Part shown: positions 45,968 to 58,260 of the stretch, in pieces
Position numbering within the stretch: position 1 is the stretch's first letter
Layout: each line of letters opens with the position of its first letter
Assembly (NCBI GenBank): GCA_020055645.1
Contig: CM034547.1
Coordinates: 43,131,909-43,195,908, forward strand
DNA length: 64,000 bases
DNA from: Tomocerus qinae
Lineage: Eukaryota > Arthropoda > Collembola > Entomobryomorpha > Tomoceridae
Direction of reading: 5' to 3'
The notes under the pieces: generated by a model
Seen by the model: only the letters and a program-made list of their open reading frames with translations
What the model was told of the DNA's origin: nothing
Database searches by the model: none
Program-made: the position numbers and the translations under genes

Positions 45968-48127
45968 ATGTCACCCAACCGATTTGAAGTTGACCCTGAA
46001 CCCCCCTTAAACGATTTCGAAGATAAGGTGGTAAGTGTATAAAAGTGTAATATAACTATATTAATCTCTAAATCATACTGAAAAATGCGTACTATCTGGC
46101 TTTATAAAAATCCGAATGATGACCTTTAGTAACCCCATTGTTGACAAATATTTTTTGAGTACTATACTTCACACCAAATTACAGGAGCCATACAGTCTTT
46201 AGCGTCACATTTGACTGTAACCACAACAACATAAATTATTAAACCGAAATAAAATAAATATTAATGAAAAAATATTTGTTATAGGCGGGGCTAAATGGGG
46301 TTACTATAGGTCATCATTCGGATTTTTATAAAGCCAGACAGTATGTATTTCTCGTTTGAGCCGGGCAATGTACTCATGATGTTAAAATTGAAGCCTTCTA
46401 CTAGAGTCTCGGATAAACTACTTATAGTTGCCTATAGGTATGATATTCCTGTCAAATGTAATTGTCTTTTTCTTTAGGGGTTCTTACAACTAATGGGACT
46501 TACATTAATCTCGACAAAAGAAATATCAAAAGTCGAGGAGGTTCTATCTACAGATTTCACAGCAGCAGTTGCACCGGCAAATGATATGAGCACTCGAAGA
46601 AAACGACAATTAATTTTGAATTTCTTTATAAAAAATCAATTACCAATTTGCTCCAAATTGGGTCTAAGAATGGCTAAAGCGTATAGCGATGCAGACTGTC
46701 ACAATTGCATTTCGGCAGATAACAAGATAGAATACCTCCTTCAATGTAGACGAAAGCTGTATCCAAAAAGAAGAAAATGTATGACACAATTGAAACAAAC
46801 AACAACGAAACAAAGAATCCGTAGAAACTTAGAGGTGACAGAGTATGTCCACAAAATATCATTTAACTCTACTCAGCGAAAACAACGGAACATCGAATTG
46901 GTTACAGGTAAAGAAAAATAAATCTCACAGTTGCGACATCTCATCTAGTGTTGTACTTAATGTAATTTCATTAGATTTGCATTTGCAACTACAAATATAT
47001 AGATTATCTCAACTCATTTCATTTGGTTTTTGAAAATCATTTTACATTACCGTCTCAGTTGGTTAGGATGTGGGTTTTGGCTTCCACTATAAAGACGTCT
47101 ATTCTGTATTTCGAAATATTTTTCATGGTTATCAAAGGAACTGGATCCCTTAAAAATATTTTAAAAGTTTAATTGTATTGCCAAAATAAATATTTTACAG
47201 CTCTACATAATAAATGCGTTTGTTCATAGGGTTGCCCTTTAAATACTGGAATTTACATAACATCTGTGAACCATTTACTCTAAAGCTTGAACGTCTAAGG
47301 GATGAAGACTTCTTACAAGTGATGAAAAGACAACAACGCTTAGGTGGAGGTACGTTGCTGTCAAGCAACGTATTACTTCTCCTTGTCCTGTGGTATGGCG
47401 ACAAGCCTTCTGATTGGCTGAACTTTTTTGAAATCCAGCCTTCTGTTTGGCTATTTTTATGACATGACGAAAATTCTATAGATTACCCTAATGGGGACAT
47501 TTTAGCAAATTTTGGAATCGTTGCAAGCTTCAATGAAGTCACGTCACGAATCATCTATTTTATTGCCTATAATAGTTTTCATTTCAATGTAGAGTAGACA
47601 TTCATTCTGGAATACGGTATTGAGCTATGAGAATGAGAAATGTATATCGAGCTATTTAATACATGCACCTTGAAAAATGACCGTTTAAATTATTATTCAG
47701 GGCCATTTTAAATTATTTCAATGTCCCATTAAATAGCATCCAATGAGAAATGTACGTGGAGCTATTTACATGCACAATCTTATGCATCTATTGCATTTTT
47801 ATTAACAATTAGTGTAGCGACAATGATGGGAGATTTGATTGTAACCGGTTATTCAAAATTGTCAATAAACCATATATACCATACCATGCAGTTATTATAT
47901 ACTATGAATTTTATTTTATAAATCCAACTTTTTCCGTTTTAGCTGTCTTGTTTAGCCTAGGAGTTTTAATGACCTGGATAAGAAGAAAATTAAAAATTAG
48001 CCACCGCTTAAATGCTATTAAGAAGTTTGCTAAATCTAAGATGGAAAACTCTAAGAAAGGCTATCGTCGCCTGGATAATACTGATGAACCAGGATCAGGT
48101 GGTCAGGGATCAGCAGAAACGGTCTGA
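45968..48127 (+). CDS. 265-aa basic protein of unknown function, four exons
   Basis: Exons 45968-46030, 46478-46907, 47230-47349 and 47943-48127 join at canonical GT-AG sites in phases 0, 1 and 1, totalling 266 codons with the stop. The protein starts MSPNRFEVDPEPPLNDFEDK. The middle is Lys/Arg-rich with several cysteines (CHNC, LLQCRRK, RRKC). Exon 3 reads YWNLHNICEPFTLKLERL. Exon 4 starts with a short hydrophobic run (VLFSLGVLMTW) before RRKLK, and ends in a polar ETV tail that looks like a PDZ-ligand type end. I recognise no family. Intron 1 contains an inverted-repeat MITE (46080-46340). Exon 4 and part of intron 3 lie inside a foldback (47380-49060), and exon 4 is homologous to the last exon of the 75-aa gene at 25.7 kb. 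Confidence 0.65.
46080..46340. mobile_element. Palindromic MITE in intron 1
   Basis: ATGATGACCTTTAGTAACCC at the left mirrors GGGGTTACTATAGGTCATCA at the right, with GGCTTTATAAAAATCCGA on the outer side of both. It is a complete hairpin element inside the intron of the 265-aa gene. Confidence 0.8.
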
Positions 48128-49060
48128 TTTATTTATATTCAGTCAGGCAATTTCCAACTAGGGTATTTACATTGCCTCAAAGTATTAGTTACTGATGATT
48201 GATGATTACAATGAAAAATTATGAGAATTATCAGGATTTTTACAAATATTCAAGTGGTTAGCATTAAAAATAAGGTATTTTCAGGTATTGGTCATAATTC
48301 ATATGGTAATAATTTAAAAAAAAAGAAATACTATTAATACAATCGTTCAGATTCTGAGTCACACATCTCAGCAGGAGTAGAGTCAATTTCTTGCTGTTTA
48401 AGTAGGTACAATTTAAGGTTCTTTTTGAAAGAATACATAGACTTACTATTTCTAATTTCTTGGGGAGTGGCATACCAATACACTAAAGCTTGCTCAGAAA
48501 AACTTCGTTTTCCATACGAGTTTACTATATGGATTTACCTTAACATAATTGTTTGATCTCGTTGTGAGCGAGCTAGGTCATCAAAGCTAAGATAGGTATT
48601 TGCATATCCATAGTGTGTGTTCTTTTGATTTATACTTATCATTGCGCCCATTATCGTATTATTACAGAATAAAAGTCGAAAGAATAAAAGCATGAAAGTT
48701 GAAAGGGAAACTGGTAGGTAATTAAAAATAGATAATTCATAATTCATGGCATAAAATTCATAGAGTAATAAAATAACTGCATAAGATTGTGCATGTATTA
48801 AATAGCTCGATATACATTTCTCATTGCTCAATATCTTATTCCAGAATGAATGTCTACATTGAAATGAAAACTATTAGGCAATAAAATAGATGATTCAGAT
48901 ATGACTGCATAGTAGCTCGCAACAATTCGAAATTTGCAAATTGTCCCCATTTGGGTAATCTATAGAATTTTCGTCGTCAAAATAGCCAATTAGAAGGTTG
49001 TATTTCAAAAAATTTCAACCAATGAGAAGACTTATCGCCATACTGCAGGGCAAAGGGAAA
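47380..49060. mobile_element. 1.7-kb foldback spanning the last exon of the 265-aa gene
   Basis: CTGATTGGCTGAA...CTATAGATTACCC...AATGGGGACA at 47410-47510 mirrors TTGTCCCCATTTGGGTAATC...CAACCAATGAG at 48935-49030. The middle holds exon 4 and the 3' flank. It is related to the foldbacks at 24813-26340 and 54599-56422. The direction of capture is not resolved: either the element arose from the gene, or the gene uses an exon within an inserted element. Confidence 0.7.
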
Positions 49061-49284
49061 TAATATTATTATGTTGCCTGATTCTATAATCTACTGCCTG
49101 TTTTGTTTGTAGCACTAGCAGTACGTTCCAATTTGATTGACTTTTTAATAAATATTATTATGAAGATCAATTTATTTCGAATTCGAAGCAAAAATATATT
49201 CTACCTATTGTCCCATTCTCGAAACTATTTTTGTACAGAACAGATAGGAAGCCTATCCAAATCCTTTCTATACTAACCAAGTTT

Positions 49285-50045
49285 CCATAGGGTTATATTT
49301 GTCGCCCGTCCGGTGTGTGTTAAAATTGATTTTAACCTGTGAAAGCTATGTCACGCCCTACTGCCCTGTACGAATATCATTTTGGATATGATCGCTAGGC
49401 TGTTTCCAGTTTAGGGGCAGGAATGTGAAAAACATTTAAAATTGGGTAATGGTTATTTTCATTCTGCACTCTGTACATGTTCAAAAAAATTGCTTTTTTA
49501 TTAACCTTAATTGTAATTATCAATTATTGAAACGTAACTCCTTACAAATTAATGATAAAAACATGAAGCTATGGATGATGGATAATTGTTGTTAGAAGAA
49601 ATCAATGAAACATTTACAATTTACGTATTTAAATGAGAATACAGAATATAGCACTGCACTTTGAAATAGTTGTAGAGGTCATTGTTACGTCTCATTGGAT
49701 GTTGTAGCCAGTAAGTCCAAGAAATAAACTGCAAAGACAGGGGACGAAAGCGGTGAGAAGGCCGAGTTAAATCGCAATAAGGTACCACATATTTAGGGTT
49801 GATCTACATATTACGTAATCACGTAAAATTTAGCGGTTTTTAGAACCACCCCTATTTGTAAATTTAAATGGAGATTGACCAATTTGATCTGTTTTTTTAC
49901 AGCCCTATGGAAACAGCTTAGAGATCATATCCAAAATGACTTTCGTACGGGGCAGTAGGGTGTGACATAGCTTTCACAGGTTTAAATCAATTTTAACACA
50001 CACCGACTTGGCGACAAATCTAACTTCATGTTAATTCTGTTACTA
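49285..50045. mobile_element. 760-bp foldback, TTGTCGCC family
   Basis: ATTTGTCGCCCGTCCGGTGT, GTGAAAGCTATGTCACGCCC, TACTGCCCTGTACGAA and GATATGATCGCTAGGCTGTT at the left have their complements at 49895-50040. No gene lies in the loop. DNA at 50046-50648 shows nothing recognisable except three GGGAGCATGNAATTACCT-type units near 50265-50330. Confidence 0.75.
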
Positions 50046-50648
50046 TAGAAGGGATAGTAAAGAATAATTCCTCTATCCCTTCTGTACAGACAGGTTTGCT
50101 GAATGTAACAATAAACAAATGCGTTACGACAGAGTAGTATAGATGAGTGACAAATTCGAGGCATTTGATCTATATATTGTCATTGCCAAAGGTAATTTCA
50201 CGCTCGAAAAACTTGATTTTTTGGAACCATATAATATAAGAGACGATATTACCCTTTGACCCCTGCAATTACCTGGTTACTGGGAATTACCTGGGAGCAT
50301 GGAATTACCTGGGAGCATGAAATTACCTTATGCTGCGTCCCCTTCAATCTAAAATTTTACTTACCTTAATCATTGCTATAAAATCGTTATAAATGGCCTG
50401 AAACCACTACACATATAAATAGGTAGAGGTGATTTGTTCTGATGACAAAAGTGAACTGTTCCAATGTCAGAGGTGATCTGTTTAAAAAAAAAGTGACATA
50501 GGTTCTGGTCAAGGGAGGGCGTATTTAGTATTTAGGCAAGGATAGTATAGGGGAAGGTTCGGACACTAGCTGTTCTTTTTATTGCCAATGGAGATGTCAG
50601 GTCACCCCCCGGTGTCACTCCCGAGGAAAGTAGTATGTAGTTTCCATG

Positions 50649-53581
50649 TACTGTTTGTTCCATGTTAGTTTGGTATTACCCATTGCGGAGTGGCACTTGG
50701 ATACGCATTCTGATTGGCTGAAATTTTTTAAAATCCAGCCTTCTGATTGGCTATTGCTATAACGAATATTTTATAGATTCCCCAGATGGGGGAATTTTAG
50801 CACCGCTTTACAATTTACTACAAATTACAATGCACTACATGAATTCAGAACCCCCAGTCAATAAGGGCGGATCATAAATCGTAATTTTGCAAATAAAAAT
50901 ATTAACAATCGTCCATATAGGAGTTACCCGAATCCCCATCAAAAATGAGTCGACAGCAGAGTACCCAAACAAACAGAGAAGGTTTTTGTATAAAATTCAA
51001 CGTAACTAGTGGTAATGACATAGTGGTGACTTTTCTAAACTGAAAATAACGCTTGCTTCCCCACATAAAACAGCACAAGGTGGTCCATTAAAAATTATAC
51101 GCTGATTCTGATTCCAATTCCCGACTCTATCTGCAGCCAGAATAAGCTGAAGCTTGAAGCTTCGCTGCATACGTTTAACTTAACTGGGAAAAATACAATA
51201 AAATTATCATGGGTACAGTAACTGCTCTCCCGAAGACTGTACCCAGCTTTTCGTTTCATACTGGCTGCTGAAAGAGATTAAAACATCCTATTGACTTCAT
51301 AGCCGTCATAATAACATTTTGACCCAACTTGCAACAGCCACGTGGTTCCATTATGCTTTTTTTAGTAGTTTTTAATAATTTAGATGTTTTTAGTAATTTT
51401 GAGTAATTTTGAATTTCTTTAGTATTTTAGATTAATTTTGAAGAATTTTGAATCCATTTCGTAATTTTAAATAATTTTGAATACAGAAATTGAGAAAAAC
51501 AAAAATGAGAGAAAAGCGAGAAAGGAAAAGGAGAAAAGTTTTAAGGTTTTAGGGAGTAAATGTCCCCCCTGCCCCTCCACGAAATCCAAGATAAAGAAAC
51601 TTTTTTACCAAAATACCAAACAATGGACTTCTAAATACTGCACTGGTTCAATTCTCAGTCTTTAACACGAGACAGTGGAATTCTATGGTGTTCAAAAATC
51701 AGGAATTTTTGCTTTGGCCAGCAGGGATTTTTTCAGATTACCAGTCGAGGAAGCCTTTATCACCCGCGGCTTCTAAATGTTGCGAATATTGAGAGTTGTT
51801 TCTTAATGGTGTAGTACATTTTAGTATAGAAGTAATAGGTAATACCTATGTAATAAATCTTTCGAAAAAGCGAAGGTTTTCAGTTTTCAAAAATATACAT
51901 AATATGAATGACGAAGATCTATTATTATTGACCTCTACATTAATTTGCAATGTTGAAAATTCCCAAAAATTTGACAATTCATTATTAAAGGGAAAGTGGT
52001 AGCATTTGGTTTAATTTGTTTGCTTTAATTTTTGAACTGGTTGCCATAATGTATTTTTGTTTCCAATATCTTCTTAATATTTAAGTCAGGCCAAAGAGCT
52101 TAGACGATAATAAGAAAATTTGAAATTCCGTGTATTTGCTTTTCAAATTTGAGTCGTTTCTTTTTGGCTGCGGTTCTTTAGCAAGTGGGAAATCAATAAT
52201 CAATTTTATAGCAGATTGATAAAGACAGTAGCGTACGTTTTTTTAAAAAACGTCCCTAAAAATCTGCAAATTCCAAATCTCCAAATTCGCTGATAGTACA
52301 ATGACAACGTCCAAACTCTTTTAGTTAGGCAGATTTTACGAAATCGCTTAAATTATCATTCGAAAAGCCGATTGACCCTTTAACTCTGCTGCCCTCAAGA
52401 CGGACTTCGGGTAACCTATAGGTGACCAACGTTGACAAATGCCAAGTTGTCAAGGAAATTAACCCTTTTAAAAATGATCCGCCCTTCTTCCCCGGGGGTT
52501 CTCAATTATTATTATTATACACAGGATGCACACAAAGATTATAACGTTGCAAGGTACAACAACAGAATCATTTTCATTCTACTGTTATGAATCATTTACC
52601 GCGTATAGTAATTGAAAATCATGGTGTTGAAGTGTGAAATGTGAATTATTGATAAACTGCCTCCGATTGGGACAGATGACACATTCGGTTTTATTTTACT
52701 ACATTGACAGTTGCAAACACATAATTGTATTTCAACCTATAATAGTAATAACAATAACATTCAGAATTTTACGACGGATTTTGAATTTTTTTAGATTAGG
52801 AAAAGTATAGTTTCTGGATAATTAAAATAGGGCGTAATTTAATAAACATTTATGCCTCAGTCTCCCGGTTAAAAGCTGATAATTAATTACGTCATATATT
52901 AATTATCCAGAAACGTTAATTTTCCTTAAAAGAATTCTGAATAAAACTAGGAAACTAAAAGCTAAATCTGTAGAATGAGTGGTCTATAATTCTTCAAACA
53001 AAAATACCAAACAATAGGATTATAAATGAGCTAGAAAAGAACGCTGAATATGGTAAGATTTTGTAATATTATATTATTATGCATTTTAATTATTTTAATT
53101 TTTAAATTTCAGTACTGATTCTTATGCTTGGTTTTCTTCTCAACATTGCCCGAAAACAAGGTTGAGTAAAATTATGTGTTTGCAACTGTCAATGCAGTAA
53201 AATAAAACCGAATGTGTCATCTGTCCCAATCGGAGGCAGTTTATCAATAATTCACATTTCACACTTCAACATCATGATTTTCAATTACTATACGGTAAAT
53301 GATTCATAATAGTAGAATGAAAATGATTCCGTTGTTGGACCTTGCAAAGTTATAATCTTTGTGTGCATCCTGTGTATAATAATAATAATTCATGTAGTGC
53401 ATTGTAATTTGTAGTAAATTGTAAGTGTTGCTAAAATTCCCCCATCTGGGGAATCTATAAAATATTCGTTATAGCAATAGCCAATCAGAAGGCTGGATTT
53501 CAAAAAATTTCAGCCAATCAGAATGCGTATCCAAGTGCCATTCCGCAATGGGTAATACCAAACTAACATGGAACAAACAGT
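50649..53581. mobile_element. 2.9-kb foldback with tandem CCAAT boxes
   Basis: TACTGTTTGTTCCATGTTAG at the left mirrors CTAACATGGAACAAACAGT at the right. CTGATTGG at 50710 and 50743, and CCAATCAG at 53482 and 53515, form 33-bp-spaced pairs in each arm. Further inward, GACAGATGACACATTCGGTT and its complement continue the arms. The left arm is interrupted by the 1.66-kb insertion at 50846-52503. Confidence 0.85.
50846..52503. mobile_element. 1.66-kb insertion with AGAACCCCC ends, AATT duplication
   Basis: Ends CAGAACCCCC and GGGGGTTCTC are inverted; next inward GGGCGGATCAT and ATGATCCGCCC also pair. The intact right arm of the host foldback reads straight through (complement: CATGAATTATTATTATTATA), giving an empty site with one AATT. 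Here AATT stands at 50842-50845 and 52504-52507. Two small open frames (51477-51665 and 51796-52002) have no recognisable domain. No transposase is evident. Confidence 0.78.
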
Positions 53582-54344
53582 TAACCCCATAAGTATGACC
53601 GCGAGTGACGTCACCCGAAGTCAAAATCCCACTGTAATGTTCCCACAAACTCCACCCATTTTCCTGTTGCATAGGGGATGCCCACGGGTTGGTATTTAGT
53701 GTGGATTTTTAAGCACCCCCAAAATATTTTGAAAACACACAAGATATTATCGTGTTTTTACAATAGATATAGAAAGATATCCTTCTAATGTCCCACTAGA
53801 TTTGACATAACAAAATAACAGGATAAGTAATAGTTAAGATATTTATACCCTTTCGACTTTACGCTGCAAAGCAGTACGAAAGAGTTAAGAGTCTCAGGTC
53901 CAAAAAACTATCTCCGGAGAAGCAAATGCTGTCTCCACCAGGCTTATATATTTTCGCACTTCATCAGCAGCGCCACAGCATTACAAACCAGCAAGGGAAG
54001 CCGCCTCGTCAAAGAGACGGATAGTTAGACACTGCGGCGGGGAAGCTTAACACAAACATTCGGCTAAGTGTTTTATTGTTTTTCCCAAGAATAAGGTACC
54101 TTGCTTTGCGGTTAGTTTTAAATATCAGTCAGTGGACCCCTAGACTAGATAAGTAACTGGATATCGAGAAAAATTTGTAAACAGGCAAAAAGCTTCCATT
54201 CTCCACACTTTTTACAGGGCTTTGCCTTTCGTACTAAATCGCTTCCATATAAATTATCACATTGAGAGATGCAGATGTCCCTTCTAGGCAACCCACGGCA
54301 CATCCCTATGGGGAAATTAAAAAATGAAAAGTGGGTGGGAAAAG

Positions 54345-54450
54345 CTCGCCAATGACGTCATTGGCGAAGGCTTATTTACATAGAGATCCCCAAGTGGGGG
54401 GAATTAGGGATCGGCTGTAGTCATGTAAATTTTCCACACATTTTCAATTG
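54345..54450. repeat. Dispersed repeat with CRE/CCAAT palindrome, copy 2
   Basis: The palindrome at 54346-54367 (core CCAATGACGTCATTGG) and TGGGGGGAATTAGGGATCGG are the inverse of the 23.7-kb copy. DNA at 53582-54344 shows nothing else recognisable. Confidence 0.75.
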
Positions 54451-54901
54451 TTCCGAACCCCCAATAAATCGAATAATACACCATTCCTTCTCAGTATATT
54501 ATATTCTATTTTCCTTGCCTTCTAGGTAGGGTTTCTTGCTATTTCTATGGTTTTTACCAAAAAGAAATTTAATATTTAATTCCAAATTGGGAGAAACATA
54601 CTGTTAGCCCCTCTCAACCTTTGACTTCCTATCCCCAAGTTGCATAGCGATACGCATTCTGATTGGTTGATAATTTTTGAAATCCTGCAATCTAATTGGT
54701 TATTTCTATGACAAAAATTCTATAGGTTACCTTAAATGGGGACACATTTTCAAAATTTATGAAATTGTTGCAAAACTCAACCAAGTCATATTATGAATCA
54801 TCTGAATGATCTGTTTACCTACTAGTTTCCCTTTCAATGTACACATTTCTGAGAATGGTGAATCGAGCTATTTATATACACAATATTATGCAATTATTTA
54901 A

Positions 54902-55446
54902 GGAGGGGTTCATTGTTTCATAGTGGAATCTATAGTCTGCGACAAAACTTAAAAAAATAGGGTGTGCGCGCAAATTGTGGATGAGAAGGAATTGCTGCGA
55001 GTTGTTGAGTTGTTTTGATGGTTGCAGAGCTTTTGTTTGTAACGAAATTGTTTGTGGACGTCTCCTTGTTCTTCCCACAAAATTTTTCGCAGTAATTATC
55101 AAAAATTTTACATGGAAAATCGCATTTTCCAAATTGCGAAACTTTAGGACATTGTGCAGAGGTGAAATAAATTTCAAAAAAAAGACGATCAAAATATCTA
55201 TCGAACCTGAAGCCGCTTTTTTCAGTTTTCATCATTTAAACAGTAAATAAAAATGTAAATACATTTCTGCAATGCATTTCTCCTACTCAAATTAAATTCA
55301 AATTTTCAGCTTTCGAAAAATGTTTTTGAAATTTTGGCCTTCAGGTTCGATAGAGAAATATGCGTAGATTTCAAAAGTGTCAATTTTATTACTATACTCT
55401 TTGCCGTTCTCTCTGAATCTGGAATTTGCGAACAATAAACCCACCC
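54902..55446. mobile_element. 545-bp TTAA MITE, copy 2, with empty site
   Basis: It starts GGAGGGGTTCATTGTTT and has TTAA at 54898-54901 and 55447-55450. The undisturbed sites at 25.1 kb and in the opposite arm near 56.12 kb read AATTATTTAACTATGACTCT with a single TTAA, so the insertion and duplication are directly demonstrable. It is about 98% identical to copy 1 by eye. Confidence 0.93.
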
Positions 55447-55809
55447 TTAACTATGACTCTGGTACAAGTGAACAATCGGTACTACTTTATTCCAATTTAT
55501 TACCACATGAAGGTAAATGCATTTAGGATTAACTATGTAACTAACTAGTAAAATTCCACTGTACTTTAGAAAATATTTTTACACATTAATAGACTACTAA
55601 TTGATCTCTATAAATATAAATAAGCAATCAGATCACACTGTTTGAGAGGCTGATTCTTCATCAGTATTTGCTAGCTGACTGTACCGGTACCCTTTCTTGG
55701 ACAACTCCTCAATGACATTCAAGCGACTAACTAACATTTTCAAAATTTATGAAATTGTTGCAAAACTCAACCAAGTCATATTATGAATCATCATCATCAT
55801 ATCATTATC

Positions 55810-55938
55810 CTGTTGACCTGGATTCGACGAAAATTAAAAGTTAGTCGCTTGAATGTCATTGAGGAGTTGTCCAAGAAAGGGTACCGGTACAGTCAGCTAG
55901 CAAATACTGATGAAGAATCAGCCTCTCAAACAGTGTGA
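55810..55938 (+). pseudogene. Truncated copy of the shared last exon
   Basis: Reads LTWIRRKLKVSRLNVIEELS and on to a TGA stop, matching the 25.7-kb exon with a few substitutions and an in-frame 6-nt insertion (GYRYSQLANTD). The acceptor, the hydrophobic start and the preceding exon are missing. The inverted partner lies at about 55638-55735. Confidence 0.75.
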
Positions 55939-56923
55939 TCTGATTGCTTATTTATATTTATAGAGATCAATTAGTAGTCTATTAATGTGTAAAAATATTT
56001 TCTAAAGTACAGTGGAATTTAACTAGTTAGTTACATAGTTAATCCTAAATGCATTTACCTTCATGTGGTAATAAATTGGAATAAAGTAGTACCGATTGTT
56101 CACTTGTACCAGAGTCATAGTTAAATAATTGCAAAATATTGTGTATATAAATAGCTCGATTCACCATTCTCAGAAATGTGTACATTGAAAGGGAAACTAG
56201 TAGGTAAACAGATCATTCAGATGATTCATAATATGACTTGGTTGAGTTTTGCAACAATTTCATAAATTTTGAAAATGTGTCCCCATTTAGGTAACCTATA
56301 GAATTTTTGTCATAGAAATAACCAATCAGATTGCAGGATTTCAAAAATTATCAACCAATCAGAATGCGTATCGCTATGCAACTTGGGGATAGGAAGTCAA
56401 AGGTTGAGAGGGGCTAACAGTAATTTCATTTTCAAATGACATCAATTGCATGTATCATGTATCTTATTTTCGAGCATTTTCGAATCTGTTTGAGCATTCG
56501 AGTCCGTTTGAGCATTTCCGAACCTGTTTGAGGTTTTTTCACTATATATTAAAACCTTAGGATCTGAGATTATCTTATGGTTACAGAAATGGAAAGGTCA
56601 TGCATACATGATCTTTTTCTGTTTAAAACGCCTAAAACTAAATCTGCCAAACTGAGTGGATGATGACTGATGACAAATAAATAACGTATTTAGACGTGGA
56701 GTATCTCCTAAATCTACAGTATGTATTGAAAGTGGGTATACATAGGAGTTTATGGGTATACATAGAATTTCAGTATCCATAGCACTTTCATTGTTAGTAT
56801 ACAGTACACAAGTTCAATTTGCAATTTTTACCAGCCAGATTTCCCTTTTATTATTTCATTGTTCGTCCCTCTATCCTTCTTTTCGCAATAAATAATGCGT
56901 TGTTTCAATCTGAAGAACTCAAT

Positions 56924-57208
56924 ATGGTTAAACTGTCAATAAGTGAGCGAAATGAAATTGTAAAGATGCGGACAACAATGTCGTGACGAGAGGTGGCTGA
57001 GAAATTCACTATCCGGGAAAGACAGTTAGCATCAGAACAGCTCGGTTTGATAGGACTGGTTCCGTCAAAAACTTACCAAAAGTAGAAAGACAATTTTTTG
57101 ATTTCTGAATTGGATGCTAAGGGAGTGGATCCTTACAACATTTGGTTTCAGCAAGACGGTGGTCCCCCACATTATGCCATACAATTTAGGAATTGGGTAG
57201 ATGAAACT
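56924..57208 (+). pseudogene. Tc1/mariner-like transposase remnant
   Basis: One frame with two stops (TGA and TAG) reads VKLSISERNEIVKMRTTMS, then REVAEKFTIRERQ, a helix-turn-helix-like N-terminus, and after an internal deletion IWFQQDGGPPHYAIQFRNWV. The QQDGxPPHY block around the second catalytic Asp is typical of DDE transposases of the IS630/Tc1/mariner group. The inverted copy near 57640-57525 keeps only the N-terminus, there without the TGA stop. Dead by deletion and stops. Confidence 0.75.
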
Positions 57209-57505
57209 TGATCATAATGATCATGATCAAGGGACCATGATGATCATGATCAAGGGACCATGATGATCATGATCAAGTGAACATGATGATCATGATCAAG
57301 TGAACATGATGATCATGATCCGGTGACCATGATGATCATGATCCAGTGACCATGATGATCATGATCCAGTGACCATGATGATCATGATCCAGTGACCATG
57401 ATGATCATGATCCAGTGACCATGATGATCATGATCCAGTGACCATGATGATCATGATCCAGTGACCATGATGATCATGATCAAGTGATCATGATCATTAT
57501 GATCT
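57208..57505. repeat. 23-bp ATGATCATGATC minisatellite
   Basis: About thirteen units of CATGATGATCATGATC plus CAGTGAC; each contains the palindrome ATGATCAT. Confidence 0.92.
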
Positions 57506-58260
57506 GTGGTAACCGCTACTGTTCTGATGCTGTCTTTCCAGGATAGTGAATTCCTCAGCCACCTTTCGTAACGACATTGTTGTCCGCATCTTTACAATTT
57601 CATTTCGCTCACTTATTGACAGTTTATCCATATTGAGTTCTTCAGATTGAAACAACGCATTGTTTATTGCGAAAAGAAGGAAAGAGAGACGAACAATGAA
57701 TTAATAATTGGCTGGTAAAAATTGCAAATTGAACTTGTGTACTGTATACTAACAATGAAAGTGCTATGGATACTAAAATTCTATGTATACCCATAAACTC
57801 CTATGTATACCCATTTTCAATACATACTGTACATAGGATAAAGAGGATTATTTTGTCAAAGATTAAAATTTATAAATCTCTTGTTTTTACCAGTACATGG
57901 TGGTGTTCTAATTTGTTTCATTTATGCATTACTCATTTTTAGTAATAGCACCACCTAGATCCAATTTCTAGATACGCCCTTGGTTCTGGGCTTCGGTTCG
58001 GTACTAAGTACAACTTGTTTCCTCCCATGTAAAGGTTGACAATGGACATCTATATAATATATACAAAACCTGAAATTAATTTAAATATGGATGGAGTACA
58101 ATTTGCAAAGTGAACAGTTCGTCTTTTGCTTTGGAACAGTTCACCTTTGGCCTTTGGGACAAATCACCTTTTCCTTTTTAGACCGGTTTCTCAGGTCAGT
58201 TAGTTGACCGTATACCAAGTGGTAGTGCTGGCTTATTAAAATTTTGAAATTGCATATTTT

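Larger units (their letters stand above)
54599..56422. mobile_element. 1.8-kb foldback, sister of 24813-26340
   Basis: TACTGTTAGCCCCTCTCAAC at the left mirrors GTTGAGAGGGGCTAACAGTA at the right. The arms match the 24.8-26.3 kb element (ATCCCCAAGTTGCATAGCGA). The centre is rearranged: the acceptor and 5' part of the captured exon are lost at 55736-55810. The left arm is interrupted by a TTAA MITE (54902-55446). Confidence 0.88.
56620..57845. mobile_element. Foldback carrying mariner-type transposase remnants
   Basis: Outer arms with TATGTATACCCATAAACTCC-type and AAGTTCAATTTGCAATTTTT sequence pair at 56700-56925 and 57640-57840. The inner parts of both arms carry the start of a transposase gene. 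The centre is a 23-bp tandem repeat. Confidence 0.8.
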
